37,082 bases of DNA from Spirochaetaceae bacterium (lineage in GTDB: Bacteria; Spirochaetota; Spirochaetia; DSM-27196; SLAA01), in assembly GCA_003552985.1 (NCBI GenBank), contig PUPD01000009.1:1-37082 (forward strand), in the 5' to 3' direction. Of this stretch, positions 1 to 8,484 are shown one piece after another. Below the pieces are notes generated by a model that worked only from the letters and a program-made list of their open reading frames with translations, did not search any database and was not told the DNA's origin. How positions within the stretch are numbered: the first letter of the stretch is position 1; each line of letters begins with the position of its first letter. The translations under genes were made by a program, and so were the position numbers.

Positions 1-52
1 CCACATGCCGCGCCGGAGCTGCGTGCGCACCACCGATCACGAGCGCCCTCAT
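1..52 (-). CDS. Start of a possible gene running off the window (Rossmann-like N-terminus)
   Basis: An ATG at 52 on the minus strand opens a frame that stays open to the window edge. Only 17 residues are visible, beginning MRALVIGG. That pattern is typical of a Rossmann nucleotide-binding N-terminus, for example NAD-dependent epimerases or dehydrogenases. A purine-rich AGAGAGG lies just upstream. The gene would start 37 bp after the stop of the solute-binding protein and could share its transcript. Too little is visible to name a function. Confidence 0.3.
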   Translation of the reverse strand, partial: MRALVIGGAHAAPARHV

Positions 53-89
53 AGGCCTCTCTGAAGCGAATCCGCACTCTACGCGGGCC

Positions 90-860
90 TCACCGGCGAG
101 CCGGCGCGGTTGCCTGCGGCCATATTTCGCTCCCACCCCACGCTCTGACCGGCATCATCCCCTCGAGCAGCCCCGCGGGAGTCTTACGCGTGGTTTTGGG
201 ATTGGTAAAGTCAGGCCCATCCGGCCATCGTTCGGTATTGTAGTACAAGACGCCGCCAAGCCCGCTTCGATGCCGTAACATCCCTTCCTGTAACTCCGGT
301 GGCACGATTCCTCGCATTCGTGGAGGCACGTACTTGTGCAGCAATCCCCGCTGCCATTGATCAATAACCTCGGGTATGCCGTCTTGTAGAATCACATCAA
401 CGTTGCGCAACCCCGCATCGTATTCGCGCTCAAACTTATCTACGAGCTCTGAAGTCTCAACACGTTGAAACTCCATGGTTACACCGGGATACATTTCGTT
501 GAACTCGTCGACCACTTGTGCCACGCGCGAAGTGGTCGCCCAAACGATCACACGACCTTCTTCCTGTGCACGACTATAAACTTCCATCCAATACGGATTC
601 CGTTCATACTCGCCGAGTTCAGCCTCTCGCAGCCACTCGTCAACGTCGTCTGGCAATTGCCTGCGCGCGAGATACTCCGCTTCCTGCTCGGTCACCGGTG
701 CGGCCAGAACATTCAAGGGCTGAACTACCTCCAACATTTCCCTTTCAACGGGCCCGTCTGCTTCCGCTACCGCATCGGCCTCGGGGCTACAACCGATGAC
801 GGCGAGGACCGCGACAAGCAACGCGCTACCCACCCACTTAGGTGGCTTTGTTCTCCTCAT
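90..860 (-). CDS. Extracellular solute-binding lipoprotein, C-terminally short
   Basis: This resembles the periplasmic solute-binding component of an ABC importer (bacterial extracellular solute-binding protein type). The ATG at 860 is chosen over an upstream in-frame one because GGAGGT lies about 9 nt before it, and because the protein then begins with a positively charged, hydrophobic signal peptide ending in a lipobox (VIGC, Cys about residue 24). Residues about 100-180 carry the family pattern VIVWATT, then FNEMYPG and DVILQDG. At 256 aa it is well short of the usual 350-450, and its last 40 or so residues look unlike the family. It is probably truncated or frameshifted. No permease or ATPase gene is visible. 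The 5' end faces the divergent DeoR gene, a plausible regulator. Confidence 0.75.
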   Translation of the reverse strand: MRRTKPPKWVGSALLVAVLAVIGCSPEADAVAEADGPVEREMLEVVQPLNVLAAPVTEQEAEYLARRQLPDDVDEWLREAELGEYERNPYWMEVYSRAQEEGRVIVWATTSRVAQVVDEFNEMYPGVTMEFQRVETSELVDKFEREYDAGLRNVDVILQDGIPEVIDQWQRGLLHKYVPPRMRGIVPPELQEGMLRHRSGLGGVLYYNTERWPDGPDFTNPKTTRKTPAGLLEGMMPVRAWGGSEIWPQATAPARR

Positions 861-1074
861 TTCTGACACCTCCTGCCTAATGCTTAGTGGCCGGTCCAAT
901 GGTGTACCAAGGTCCGTTCCTTTTGCTGTTACGATCTCGTGTCCCCCGGCAGCATGTAACACGGCCGCACAGCAAAAGCGAAATGAGTATCTTGCTATAC
1001 GCTAATTGTACCCGCCACTTCATCTGCGCCGTAGCTTACCATGATTGTAAGTGATCGCGCAAGAGGTTTTTTTA

Positions 1075-1104
1075 TTGAATTTGTTCTTTACTGTTTATTA
1101 TAAC
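1075..1104 (+). promoter_or_regulatory. Candidate deoR promoter
   Basis: TTGAAT (1075-1080) and TATAAC (1099-1104) are separated by 18 bp in the AT-rich divergent region. The heptamer TAACCTG occurs at 1101-1107 and again at 1151-1157, exactly 50 bp apart on the same face of the helix, and could be a repeated operator for the DeoR protein. This is pattern matching only. Confidence 0.4.
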
Positions 1105-1164
1105 CTGTGTTTCGGCGCTCAAACTGTTTGCATTATTTTCATTTTTGTTGTAACCTGATAATCG

Positions 1165-1962
1165 ATGATGCCAGTAGAGCGAAAGATCAAAATCGCCGAT
1201 ATCATAGAGGCCAAGGGGTTCGCATCGGTGCAGGAACTCTCGTCGCTGATCAGCGCATCGCCGATGACGATTCGGCGAGATCTGGCAGAAATGGAGAGGC
1301 AGTCCGGTGTTAAGCGCGTGCGCGGGGGCGCCGTGTCGATCAAGCGAAGCAATGAAAACCCCTTTAGAACCCGATTTGCGCTCGACTCAGAAGAGAAAGG
1401 ACGGATTGGCCGTAAGGCTGCATCGCTAATCGAACCTGGCGACGTCGTGTGCCTTGGTTCGGGAACAACGGTTGCACATATGGCACCGGTTATCGCCAGC
1501 ATGGTGGGAATCACAGTCGTTACCTCTTCGTTTCAGGTCGTCCAGGACCTTGCCCACCAGCGCGAACTGCTCCTCGTATTCCTTGGCGGAATCGTCCAGG
1601 AAGGCAATTATTCCACTGTGGGGCCTTCCGTTGAGGCCCAGCTCATGCAACACCATTTTCACAAGACATTCATCGGAGCGAGCGGCGTCTTGCCACACAG
1701 CGGCGTTTACAACAGCGATGTACTGGTCGCTTCGTTAGAGAAGGTTGCCATCCAGAGAAGCGAGAAGGTATTCGTGCTTGCCGACCATACAAAGTTCGGA
1801 AGAGGTGAGTTGATACAAGTCATCTCTTGTGACAGGCTCGCAGGACTGATCACCGATACGGCGCGGCTCTCGACGGACCTGACCGAGCAGCTCGAGACAT
1901 CGCGGGTACCGATCATCGATGCAACTGGCGACAGTTTGATTGGGCCGAATATGGCCGATTGA
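1165..1962 (+). CDS. DeoR/GlpR-family transcriptional regulator
   Basis: A DNA-binding repressor of carbohydrate genes, usually released by a phosphorylated sugar. Residues about 5-58 form the DeoR winged helix-turn-helix, including the signature TIRRDL and the RVRGGA turn. The C-terminal DeoRC sugar-phosphate sensor domain shows LGSGTT, LGG, FIGASG and the HTKFG segment. The length of 265 aa is typical. ATG at 1165 and ATG at 1168 are both possible, and neither has a clear Shine-Dalgarno sequence. The gene is divergent from the solute-binding protein and upstream of the isomerase-like genes on the same strand, so these are its likely targets. Family assignment is firm; the effector is unknown. 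Confidence 0.92.
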   Translation: MMPVERKIKIADIIEAKGFASVQELSSLISASPMTIRRDLAEMERQSGVKRVRGGAVSIKRSNENPFRTRFALDSEEKGRIGRKAASLIEPGDVVCLGSGTTVAHMAPVIASMVGITVVTSSFQVVQDLAHQRELLLVFLGGIVQEGNYSTVGPSVEAQLMQHHFHKTFIGASGVLPHSGVYNSDVLVASLEKVAIQRSEKVFVLADHTKFGRGELIQVISCDRLAGLITDTARLSTDLTEQLETSRVPIIDATGDSLIGPNMAD

Positions 1963-2005
1963 AGCCGGCTGCACACTGTTGCAGATAGGGCGGAATTCGA
2001 AGAGC

Positions 2006-2051
2006 AGGCACCCCGGCAACACGAGAAGTGGTTACTTCGAATAGGGTGCCT
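2006..2051 (+). terminator. Nested hairpin between deoR and the isomerase gene
   Basis: AGGCACCC (2006-2013) is perfectly complementary to GGGTGCCT (2044-2051). Inside it sits a second hairpin, GAAGT (2025-2029) with ACTTC (2034-2038) and a GGTT loop. Only three T residues follow, so it is a weak intrinsic terminator or an intercistronic RNA structure separating deoR from the downstream genes. Confidence 0.45.
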
Positions 2052-2147
2052 TTGTCGCAGACGAGGTAAATGGGGTTGAAGTGCGCGAGAATTGGGGGGT
2101 CGAACGTGCGGAGCAATTGGCTCGCATTGGAAGGGGATGTTGCTAGA

Positions 2148-2951
2148 ATGGAAGCTGCTGTGTGCATTGACACATTGTTTCCGGGATTGCCTGCTCACCA
2201 AAAGATTGAACAAGTCGCCGTCGCAGGCATAGAGCAGATTGAGTTCTGGGGATGGCGTGACAAGGACATTCCAGCTCTGGAGAGGGCTATGCGCCAGCAC
2301 GGTGTTCGGGTTTCGAACTTCAGTGCGCACCGTCGAGGAAGCCCGGTCATGTCGAATGAGCACCCAACAGTCTTGGCTGACATTCGAGAGGCGGTCGATG
2401 TGGCCACGAGTATAGGGTGCACTACGTTGATGCTACTTTCGAATGAGCTAAGTCACGACGGGAAAGTTGTGGACAGCTTCTCGGAAGTCTCGTCGGAAGA
2501 TAAGTGTGGTGCACTGTGTGAGCTTCTGACGAACGCGTTACAGCTAGTGCCGGACCATATGTCACTTGTGATTGAGCCACTCAACACCAAGATAGATCAT
2601 CCGGGAAACTTCTTGACGTCGATGGAACAGGCGGTTGACATCATTAGCCGTGTAGCAAGCCCACGGGCGGCCGTATTAGCCGACTTATATCATCTCGGGG
2701 TGATGGATGAAGACTTGATCGGTATTGTGGAGCACTACACGCAGCATATCGGCTATGTACACATAGCCGATATACCTGGACGCGGAGAGCCGGGAACCGG
2801 CGATATTAACTGGGATAGTCTCTTAAGACGCCTGTCAGCTGCGGGATACACGGGAACGGTCGGCTTTGAATACATTCCGAAACAACCGAGCGCGATATCG
2901 CTTAGCGCGGTCCAAGAACTCTGGAAACGCTGTGTGCAGGAACTTCCCTAA
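2148..2951 (+). CDS. Hydroxypyruvate isomerase-like TIM-barrel sugar isomerase
   Basis: A 267-aa xylose-isomerase-like TIM-barrel protein (AP endonuclease family 2 fold) that looks most like hydroxypyruvate isomerase (Hyi). The in-frame ATG at 2148 is preferred: AAGGGG precedes it by about 11 nt and the product then starts where family members start. Recognisable elements are the metal-site strands VIEPLNTK, ADLYHLGVM and VHIADIPGRGEPGTGDINW near residues 165, 205 and 230, and a final FEYIP with the last barrel acid. The -ADIPGR-EPGTGEI- segment is characteristic of Hyi. It sits with DeoR and another TIM-barrel isomerase-like gene in one direction, so it likely acts in a sugar catabolic route. 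The exact substrate cannot be read. Confidence 0.8.
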   Translation: MEAAVCIDTLFPGLPAHQKIEQVAVAGIEQIEFWGWRDKDIPALERAMRQHGVRVSNFSAHRRGSPVMSNEHPTVLADIREAVDVATSIGCTTLMLLSNELSHDGKVVDSFSEVSSEDKCGALCELLTNALQLVPDHMSLVIEPLNTKIDHPGNFLTSMEQAVDIISRVASPRAAVLADLYHLGVMDEDLIGIVEHYTQHIGYVHIADIPGRGEPGTGDINWDSLLRRLSAAGYTGTVGFEYIPKQPSAISLSAVQELWKRCVQELP

Positions 2952-3025
2952 GCTGCTGTTACCATTCGCTTTCCCGCTGCGCGCAGTAGTCGTTGCAGGG
3001 CCGATCAAGGGGAGGAAATGCTACA

Positions 3026-3781
3026 TTGGTCAACGATGATTTTCGCGTGATTCAAGAGAGCTTACCACCAAAGACAGTTTTTCCGAAAGAGATGCCGCGT
3101 TACCCTAACGTGTGGTTTTTCGTGGATGAAAAGCTCACTTTGCGCGGCCGATACATGCATGCCGTGCACCTGGTAGTATACCTGCTCGAAACCCACTTAC
3201 AGATGTGTGACACTTTTGTCCAAGGAATACACAACCATCAGCTATATCATTTGCTCGCCGAGCCGGGCGAAGGCTCGGACTTCCAAGCTCGTATCGGACC
3301 ACTACACCACTACCATGACAATCGATCACCCGAGCTTTCGCATAGCCATCAAATTCACGCTCGCTTCTATCCATCCGCGCTTATCCGCGCCAAGATGTGC
3401 ACAATAGAATGTAACCTGTTAGGGCGCGCGAGAACGGTTTTCGCATTACCGGCGAGCGTGCATTACGAAGTGGCGACGGAGGAACCGACGCACCCGTACG
3501 TCGATACTTGCACATTGTGCGGAATCACAGGTGAGTATGACATTCCTATCAACAGGTCCGGCGAAGACTACTGCGTCCAAATTCACGACCCGCTCGGCGT
3601 CGAGTATCTTTTGTACGGAACGATCCGTGGCAGTCGTCTTCCGGAAGATAAGGCTCAGTCATTCAGCGGTTTGTCCGGAATAAAGACCGAAGAAGGCCGT
3701 TGGAGCGTACAGAGTGTGGCGAGCACAATGCAAGATCCCAAACTTTTCGGCTTCGTTGCCATTACACCTGATGATACGTAA
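3026..3781 (+). CDS. Unrecognised His-rich protein in sugar-isomerase cluster
   Basis: A 251-aa protein I do not recognise. The TTG at 3026 is chosen because AGGGGAGG ends about 9 nt before it; an in-frame ATG at 2993 lacks such a site. No signal peptide or membrane segment is evident. The middle (about residues 80-120) is rich in histidines, including HNH, HHYHD and SHSH, and a CTLC pair occurs near residue 168. These could bind a metal. The gene sits between two TIM-barrel sugar isomerase-type genes in the same direction, so it is probably part of the same catabolic unit. An isomerase, lyase or cupin-like enzyme would fit the context, but nothing in the sequence proves it. Confidence 0.65.
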   Translation: MVNDDFRVIQESLPPKTVFPKEMPRYPNVWFFVDEKLTLRGRYMHAVHLVVYLLETHLQMCDTFVQGIHNHQLYHLLAEPGEGSDFQARIGPLHHYHDNRSPELSHSHQIHARFYPSALIRAKMCTIECNLLGRARTVFALPASVHYEVATEEPTHPYVDTCTLCGITGEYDIPINRSGEDYCVQIHDPLGVEYLLYGTIRGSRLPEDKAQSFSGLSGIKTEEGRWSVQSVASTMQDPKLFGFVAITPDDT

Positions 3782-3900
3782 GCGCACATCGCCTGACGAC
3801 TGTTGGCACCATGCGGTTGGACGTGGTGGCAGAAAGTCGGACGATTGGATAGGCGGCCTCTCGGAAGGAATGCTTGCATGGGTATAGGGAGAGGACAAGA

Positions 3901-4899
3901 ATGAGAATTCAGAATATCGGTATCACATGCAGCCTCCCTGCCGGTCTCGACTTATTCTCGCGTATGGAGAGCCTCCTTGAGCGCGTGTGGGACGCAGGGT
4001 TTCGGCTGGTAGAGATCCATCCGCATCCGTTCGCGATAATAGTCGACGGGCGAATACGGCCGCGGCAGTTAGACCGACTCCGCTCGCTTCTCTCTCAATT
4101 CGATTTCCAATATACGATTCACGGACTCAACCGGTTGAACCTTGCCTATGACCGGCGCCACGACCTGTGTGTGCAAATCATGCGATGCCAGATAGAGATT
4201 TGTCGTGCCGTCGGTGCAACCTGTTTGGTATACCACAGCGGTCTTCAGGCTCTAGACGCGGTCAAGAATGGGGTTGCTTCGACCCTTCCGTCGGATGAAG
4301 AGCTCATTGCGGGAGAACAGAGAGAGGTCAGAGCTCTGCGTGTCCTCGCTCCCGCGGCGGCGGATGCGGGGGTCGTGATAGGTATTGAGAACGGCGACCC
4401 ACACCTTTGGGAGCACGAGATAATTCGCCGTTTCGGATATTCCCGTCAAGATTTGCTTAAGTTCCATAAGCGTCTCCACCCCTCATCGATTGCTAACCAG
4501 CTCGAACACGTGGACCACCCATCGGTTGGGATGACGCTCGATATCGCACACCTTCACATCGCGGCAAGCGATATGCGGTTCGACTATCTACAGGCGGTGG
4601 AGTTGGCTGCACCGTGGGTGGTACACTTGCATGCCAATGACAATTTCGGCCGACTGGACACCGGTGTCAGCTCAGAGGCTGAACGATGGGCGTTCGGAGA
4701 AGCCGATTGCCACATGCCTCCCGGCTGGGGTTGTATCCCCTATAAGGATGTCTTTGAGCGCCTCTCCTCGTACACAGGCGATCTCATTCTCGAAATCAAA
4801 CCCGGTTTCGCCGATTACATCGGCGAGAGTTTGGAAACAATGCTTAGCATTGTGAATCCCTCGTCCCAAGCTTCTCCTATTCCCCGGCGCGGCACCTGA
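3901..4899 (+). CDS. Sugar phosphate isomerase/epimerase family TIM-barrel protein
   Basis: A 332-aa protein of the xylose isomerase-like TIM-barrel superfamily. The start at 3901 follows GGGAGAGG by a good spacing; an in-frame ATG at 3874 has none. Barrel features are EIHPHPF (about residue 38), YTIHG (about 70), LVYHSG, VIGIENGDPH (about 163), MTLDIAHLHIAA (about 212), VVHLHANDNFG (about 240) and LILEIKP near the end. These are the usual metal-ligand strands with Glu, Asp and His. It is longer than Hyi-type relatives. The C-terminal tail after LSIVN looks non-conserved. It is the last gene of the sugar block. The reaction is unknown. Confidence 0.8.
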   Translation: MRIQNIGITCSLPAGLDLFSRMESLLERVWDAGFRLVEIHPHPFAIIVDGRIRPRQLDRLRSLLSQFDFQYTIHGLNRLNLAYDRRHDLCVQIMRCQIEICRAVGATCLVYHSGLQALDAVKNGVASTLPSDEELIAGEQREVRALRVLAPAAADAGVVIGIENGDPHLWEHEIIRRFGYSRQDLLKFHKRLHPSSIANQLEHVDHPSVGMTLDIAHLHIAASDMRFDYLQAVELAAPWVVHLHANDNFGRLDTGVSSEAERWAFGEADCHMPPGWGCIPYKDVFERLSSYTGDLILEIKPGFADYIGESLETMLSIVNPSSQASPIPRRGT

Positions 4900-5063
4900 A
4901 AGGGCGACCGCGAGCAACTATCTTCGGGTCCACCTCATCGGTTCGAACAGAACCACGGCGGAAACAGCGAAGAGAGCTTTTTATTCGATTCACAATACCC
5001 GCATAAGAGGCTACCCTAAGAACCAGTCAGAATGCCGTAGCAACGATGCTGGAGGTGGATTAC

Positions 5064-6357
5064 GTGGCCGACAAGTACGCGCGAGTTATCGAGCTGTTTC
5101 GCTCCGTTCACGACCAGCTGGAAAGCTGGGACGACGCCCGCTTTCAGAAGGAGGAGGTCTCTTACAAGCTCGCTGCGGTGAAGAAGTTCGCAGAGCTTCT
5201 CGGTAAGGAGACATTCTCGGACTTGCTGACACGTAAGTCGTTCGACGAGATTCTCGATCGGGCCCGCAAAGTCGGTGCGTCCTCGGGATTGTTGTACAAC
5301 TCGGCGCCGTGTCCGGGGACTACGCGGTTGGGCAGATTGAGGAGACGAAGGATCTCATCGCCTCGAAGTTCCCGCCGTTAGCTGATGCATTCGACGGGTG
5401 GTCCGGCTCTCCCTTGAGTAGACATCAGGATGGATCGCTTTTCCGAGCCATTTTCGACCGCGATTGGCGAGCGAAGCTACTCGTCCATGGGCTCGATGCG
5501 GTGAGTGAGGAATCGGAGGCTCCCTTTACTCGTAAGAGCTTCTCGCTACTGCAAATACTCGCCGACGACCCGACGGCGGACACATGCCGCTCGATTCAGA
5601 ACGAGTTCGAGCAACATGTGAAGCAGCCTTTTCAGCGGCTGTTCCGCCAGGCTGCGGATCAGCTTCCGGACGCCGTGCGCACCGCAATGGAGCACGAGCG
5701 CAATCTCTTCTCCCGGATCCCGAAGAACGATTTTGGGAAGGGTGGGGCGCACCCGTACTACTGGGGCGCGCTCTATCCGAAAGGCGGCAAACGAACCGAC
5801 GATCCGCAGCTCTCACTGTGGATCGACAGCGAACGGCGGCGCGCACGAACGATCCCTGCGTGATAATTATCGATGAGATTAACCGTGCGAACCTTGCGCG
5901 TGTTTTCGGCGAGCTCATGTACCTCCTCGAGTACCGCGACGACTCGGTGCTCTTACCAAGTGGGCAGCAGTTTCGCGTCCCGGACAACGTGCGGATCATC
6001 GGTACGATGAACACCGCCGACCGCTCGATCGCGCTCGTCGATCACGCCCTACGCCGCCGGTTCGCCTTTTTGCGCTTGGCCCCCGATTACGAGTTATTGC
6101 GAAGGTACCACCAGTCGCGCGGCCGAACCGTAGACGGCCTCATCGGCACACTCGGGAATATCAACGAAGCGATCGGAGACGACGACTACGCTATCGGCAT
6201 CTCGTTCTTTCTCGTCGACGACCTTCCCGCGCACATTGAGCTGATCTGGAAAACCGAGATCGTGCCGTACCTGGAGGAGTACTTCTTCGACCAACCGGAG
6301 ACGGCTCGCGGTTATGCGTGGGACCGCGTCGCCGACATCCTTACGGGCCTCTGGTGA
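5064..6357 (+). pseudogene. mcrB: Broken mcrB-like AAA+ GTPase of a type IV restriction system
   Basis: McrB is the GTP-driven AAA+ motor of McrBC, which cuts modified DNA. Three reading frames are needed to read this copy. A likely GTG start at 5064 (GGAGG at 5051-5055) opens an N-terminal domain that shifts frame near the GGGG run at 5315-5318 and continues from about 5309 to 5855. The core AAA+ domain resumes in a third frame near 5855 with Walker B (IIIDEINRAN), sensor 1 (IGTMNTADRS) and the ALRRRFAF arginine region, ending at 6357. The Walker A P-loop is absent from all frames, so a segment of the gene is missing at about 5850-5856. The motor cannot work as it stands. Confidence 0.88.
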
Positions 6358-6358
6358 T

Positions 6359-7579
6359 ATGTACGGATCGGAGAATACACTGGAGCTGCCCGAGCAGGCC
6401 GAGCAGAGATTCGCTGACGGTACGCTTGCCACATCGATCGTGAAAGAGCTCAACTCCGCGTACGGCGTCCGGTATAGCTACGACTTGGACGAAGACAATT
6501 CGCTCGTCGTAAGCCTCAACCCTGGGCCGGTGGTCGGCGTGGCGCGCCTTACCGACGGCACGGTGGTACGATTCGCCCCGAAAGTCCCGGTGGCGAACGT
6601 ATTCGCGATGTGGGATATCGCCCAGGGAAACAGCATGAAGCTCGACTGGTCGCGGTACGCCGACGTCGACTCAGTCGACGGCATGTACGACACGCTCGCA
6701 CGGCAGTTCATCCTACGGATTCGCGAACGTTCCGTTCGCGGACTGCACCGCACCTACGAGGAGCGGCACGGGCGCCCGGCGGCGTTGCGTGGCCGCATTA
6801 ATGTCGCCGAGAGCATTCGCCGTCCCTGGCAGCCCGAGCTCGCCTGCCGCTACGATGAGCATGAGGCCGACAATCTTTTGAACCGTTTGCTTCTCTGGGC
6901 GCTCTACTCCGTTATCCGCTCAGCGGCGCTTCTCAGGAACGACACCCGAACGATGGCAGCCGCCGTGTTCCGCACGCTTGCCGGCAGGGTGTCGCTTGTG
7001 GAATACCGCCCGAGCGACTACCGCGACATCGACTACACCCGCCTCACCCAGCCCTACGAACCGCTTCACGCCATGGCGCGCTTCTTCGTCGAACACACCG
7101 CCCCCGAGCTCCCCGGCGAAGCACGGCGAAGAGCGGTACCCTTCCGACTGTTGATGCCTGAGCTCTTCGAAGGATTCGTAGCCGAGTGGCTGCGTCTCAA
7201 CGCACCGCCCGACACATCGGTACGCACGCAGCAATCGGTCAAGCTCGAGCACTCCGTCATGCACAACCGGCCGGTCTATAGCTTGAGCGCCGACATTGTT
7301 CTCCGGTCGGCGGGACCCGATCCGCGCCCCTTCGCCGTCCTCGACACCAAGTACAAGGCCGGCGGTAAGCTGGACGAAAGCGACATCAACCAGGTACACA
7401 CCTACGCCACGCAACTCGGCGTCACCGACGCGTGGCTCGTCTACCCTGAACCGCTCGCCGAGCCGCTCGACATTACGATGCAGAGTGCCGTGCACATTCG
7501 AAGCGTGACGTTCGATATCGGGGAGGATTTGGAGACGGCGGGACGACGGTTTCTTGTGGGGATTGGGGTGGGGGAGTAG
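6359..7579 (+). CDS. mcrC: McrC-like nuclease subunit of a McrBC system
   Basis: McrC is the endonuclease partner that McrB recruits to modified DNA. This 406-aa protein starts with ATG at 6359, one base after the mcrB stop (TGA, T, ATG), as in intact mcrBC operons. The N-terminal part has the GRINV element near residue 145. The C-terminal PD-(D/E)XK nuclease core is visible as SADIVL (Asp312) followed by AVLDTKYK (Asp329, Lys331) and a downstream INQVHTYA helix. The frame is intact with no obvious damage, in contrast to the wrecked mcrB in front. Unless another McrB is encoded elsewhere, McrC would have no motor. Confidence 0.88.
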   Translation: MYGSENTLELPEQAEQRFADGTLATSIVKELNSAYGVRYSYDLDEDNSLVVSLNPGPVVGVARLTDGTVVRFAPKVPVANVFAMWDIAQGNSMKLDWSRYADVDSVDGMYDTLARQFILRIRERSVRGLHRTYEERHGRPAALRGRINVAESIRRPWQPELACRYDEHEADNLLNRLLLWALYSVIRSAALLRNDTRTMAAAVFRTLAGRVSLVEYRPSDYRDIDYTRLTQPYEPLHAMARFFVEHTAPELPGEARRRAVPFRLLMPELFEGFVAEWLRLNAPPDTSVRTQQSVKLEHSVMHNRPVYSLSADIVLRSAGPDPRPFAVLDTKYKAGGKLDESDINQVHTYATQLGVTDAWLVYPEPLAEPLDITMQSAVHIRSVTFDIGEDLETAGRRFLVGIGVGE

Positions 7580-7773
7580 GGGGACCACCGGTCATGAGAG
7601 TTCCGCAACGCGCTGTTTGCGGGCGGCAGGCGGCGGTTACGTGCGCCGGCATGCTGAAACCTCGTTGAGCGAGACCAAGACAGCGCGCCGTTATCGCAAG
7701 CGAAGTGTTGCCCGCTTGACAGCTGAGCAGAAAAGGTATGAAAAGTTTACATAAAGCGACTGGGTGAATCGGC

Positions 7774-7947
7774 GTGGAATTCGAGTTGGACGAAGCGAAA
7801 ACCGAGGATGAAGCGCGATACGTCGTCGTAGGAAAGATCGCCGGCGTGCACTGGTCGGCCGTCATCACCTATCGAGAGGAGCGTATCCGGATCATCTCGG
7901 TACGCCGCTCAAGGCGTGAGGAGATCGAGATCTATGAAGGCGCGTGA
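7774..7947 (+). pseudogene. brnT: BrnT-like toxin with an internal deletion
   Basis: BrnT is a RelE-fold ribonuclease toxin. The GTG at 7774 gives 57 aa against about 90 in the family. The N-terminus (EFELDEAK) and the C-terminus (YREERIRIISVRRSRREE, then IYEG) match BrnT well. The central segment that normally follows the DxxK motif, including the KHG-(V/I)-F part, is missing, and the two ends are joined in frame. A candidate promoter TTGACA (7716-7721) lies upstream. The stop overlaps the antitoxin start by 14 nt, as in intact brnTA pairs. The shortened toxin is probably inactive. Confidence 0.7.
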
Positions 7948-8161
7948 ATCCGAAGAAAAGTTCGATTGTGGTGAGGAGATCACCTCGGAACTCGATCTGG
8001 AGCAGGCACGACGCAGGAACCAGGAGCCGCGTCGGTTCGACGTGGACTTTCCTCAGTGGATGATCGAATCGTTGGATCAAGAGGCGAAGCGTCTGGGGAT
8101 CACTCGCCAGTCGATTATCAAGGTCTGGATCGCGGAGATGTTGGATCGTCGGGTGTCTTAG
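7934..8161 (+). CDS. brnA: BrnA-like ribbon-helix-helix antitoxin
   Basis: A 75-aa protein with an acidic, Arg-rich N-terminal half and a C-terminal ribbon-helix-helix (CopG-type) DNA-binding domain, reading RRFDVDFPQWMIESLD then ITRQSIIKVWIAEML. This is the BrnA layout: the N-terminal part wraps the toxin and the C-terminal part binds the operator. The ATG at 7934 overlaps the end of brnT. It appears intact although its toxin is internally deleted, so it may persist as an orphan antitoxin or autorepressor. Confidence 0.82.
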   Translation: MKARESEEKFDCGEEITSELDLEQARRRNQEPRRFDVDFPQWMIESLDQEAKRLGITRQSIIKVWIAEMLDRRVS

Positions 8162-8263
8162 GGCGCACTCGAAGCCCGGATTCAAATCAACGACCGGTGG
8201 CGGATATGCTTTCGCTGGGACGATGGCGACGTTCACGACGTCGAACTGGTCGTTTATCACTAA
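8162..8263 (+). pseudogene. higB: higB toxin remnant (C-terminal third)
   Basis: Directly after the brnA stop, a 33-codon frame ending at a TAA reads ARIQINDRWRICFRW, then DVELVVYH. This is the conserved C-terminus of HigB/RelE-type plasmid-maintenance killer proteins. No matching N-terminus or start codon exists, because brnA occupies the sequence in front. The junction at 8161/8162 looks like a recombination or deletion scar that joined two toxin-antitoxin loci. Confidence 0.75.
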
Positions 8264-8275
8264 CGCGGAGTATTG

Positions 8276-8484
8276 ACATAACGCGATTACCACACGTGCA
8301 TCCCGGTGAAGTGCTCAGGGAAGATTTCCTTGTTCCGATGGGAATAACTGCGTATCGGCCGGCCAAAGATACCGGATTACTGCAGACACAGCGCTTTGAT
8401 TGGGGAAGTATTTCGGCGTATCCCCAAAATTCCGGCTCGGACTCCAGGACGATTAGAGAATTGAGGATGAACGGGACGCAATAG
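8276..8484 (+). pseudogene. higA: higA antitoxin remnant
   Basis: A frame beginning around 8276 encodes HVHPGEVLREDFLVPMGIT and then AYRPAKDTG. This matches the start of HigA-type HTH antitoxins (HPGE-LREEFL-P-GIT-YRLAK). The codon where the start would be is ATA rather than ATG. After about residue 45 the sequence no longer resembles the HTH domain and ends at 8484. It lies 12 bp after the higB remnant, in the normal higBA order. Not functional as read. Confidence 0.7.

Noticed and set aside
1707-2363. Minus-strand frame across the end of deoR and the start of the isomerase gene
   Set aside because: It crosses two well-supported genes and an intergenic hairpin and has no recognisable product.
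5584-5855. Apparent N-terminal extension of the mcrB core frame
   Set aside because: These residues are an out-of-frame reading of the mcrB middle part; only the portion from about 5855 matches the AAA+ domain.
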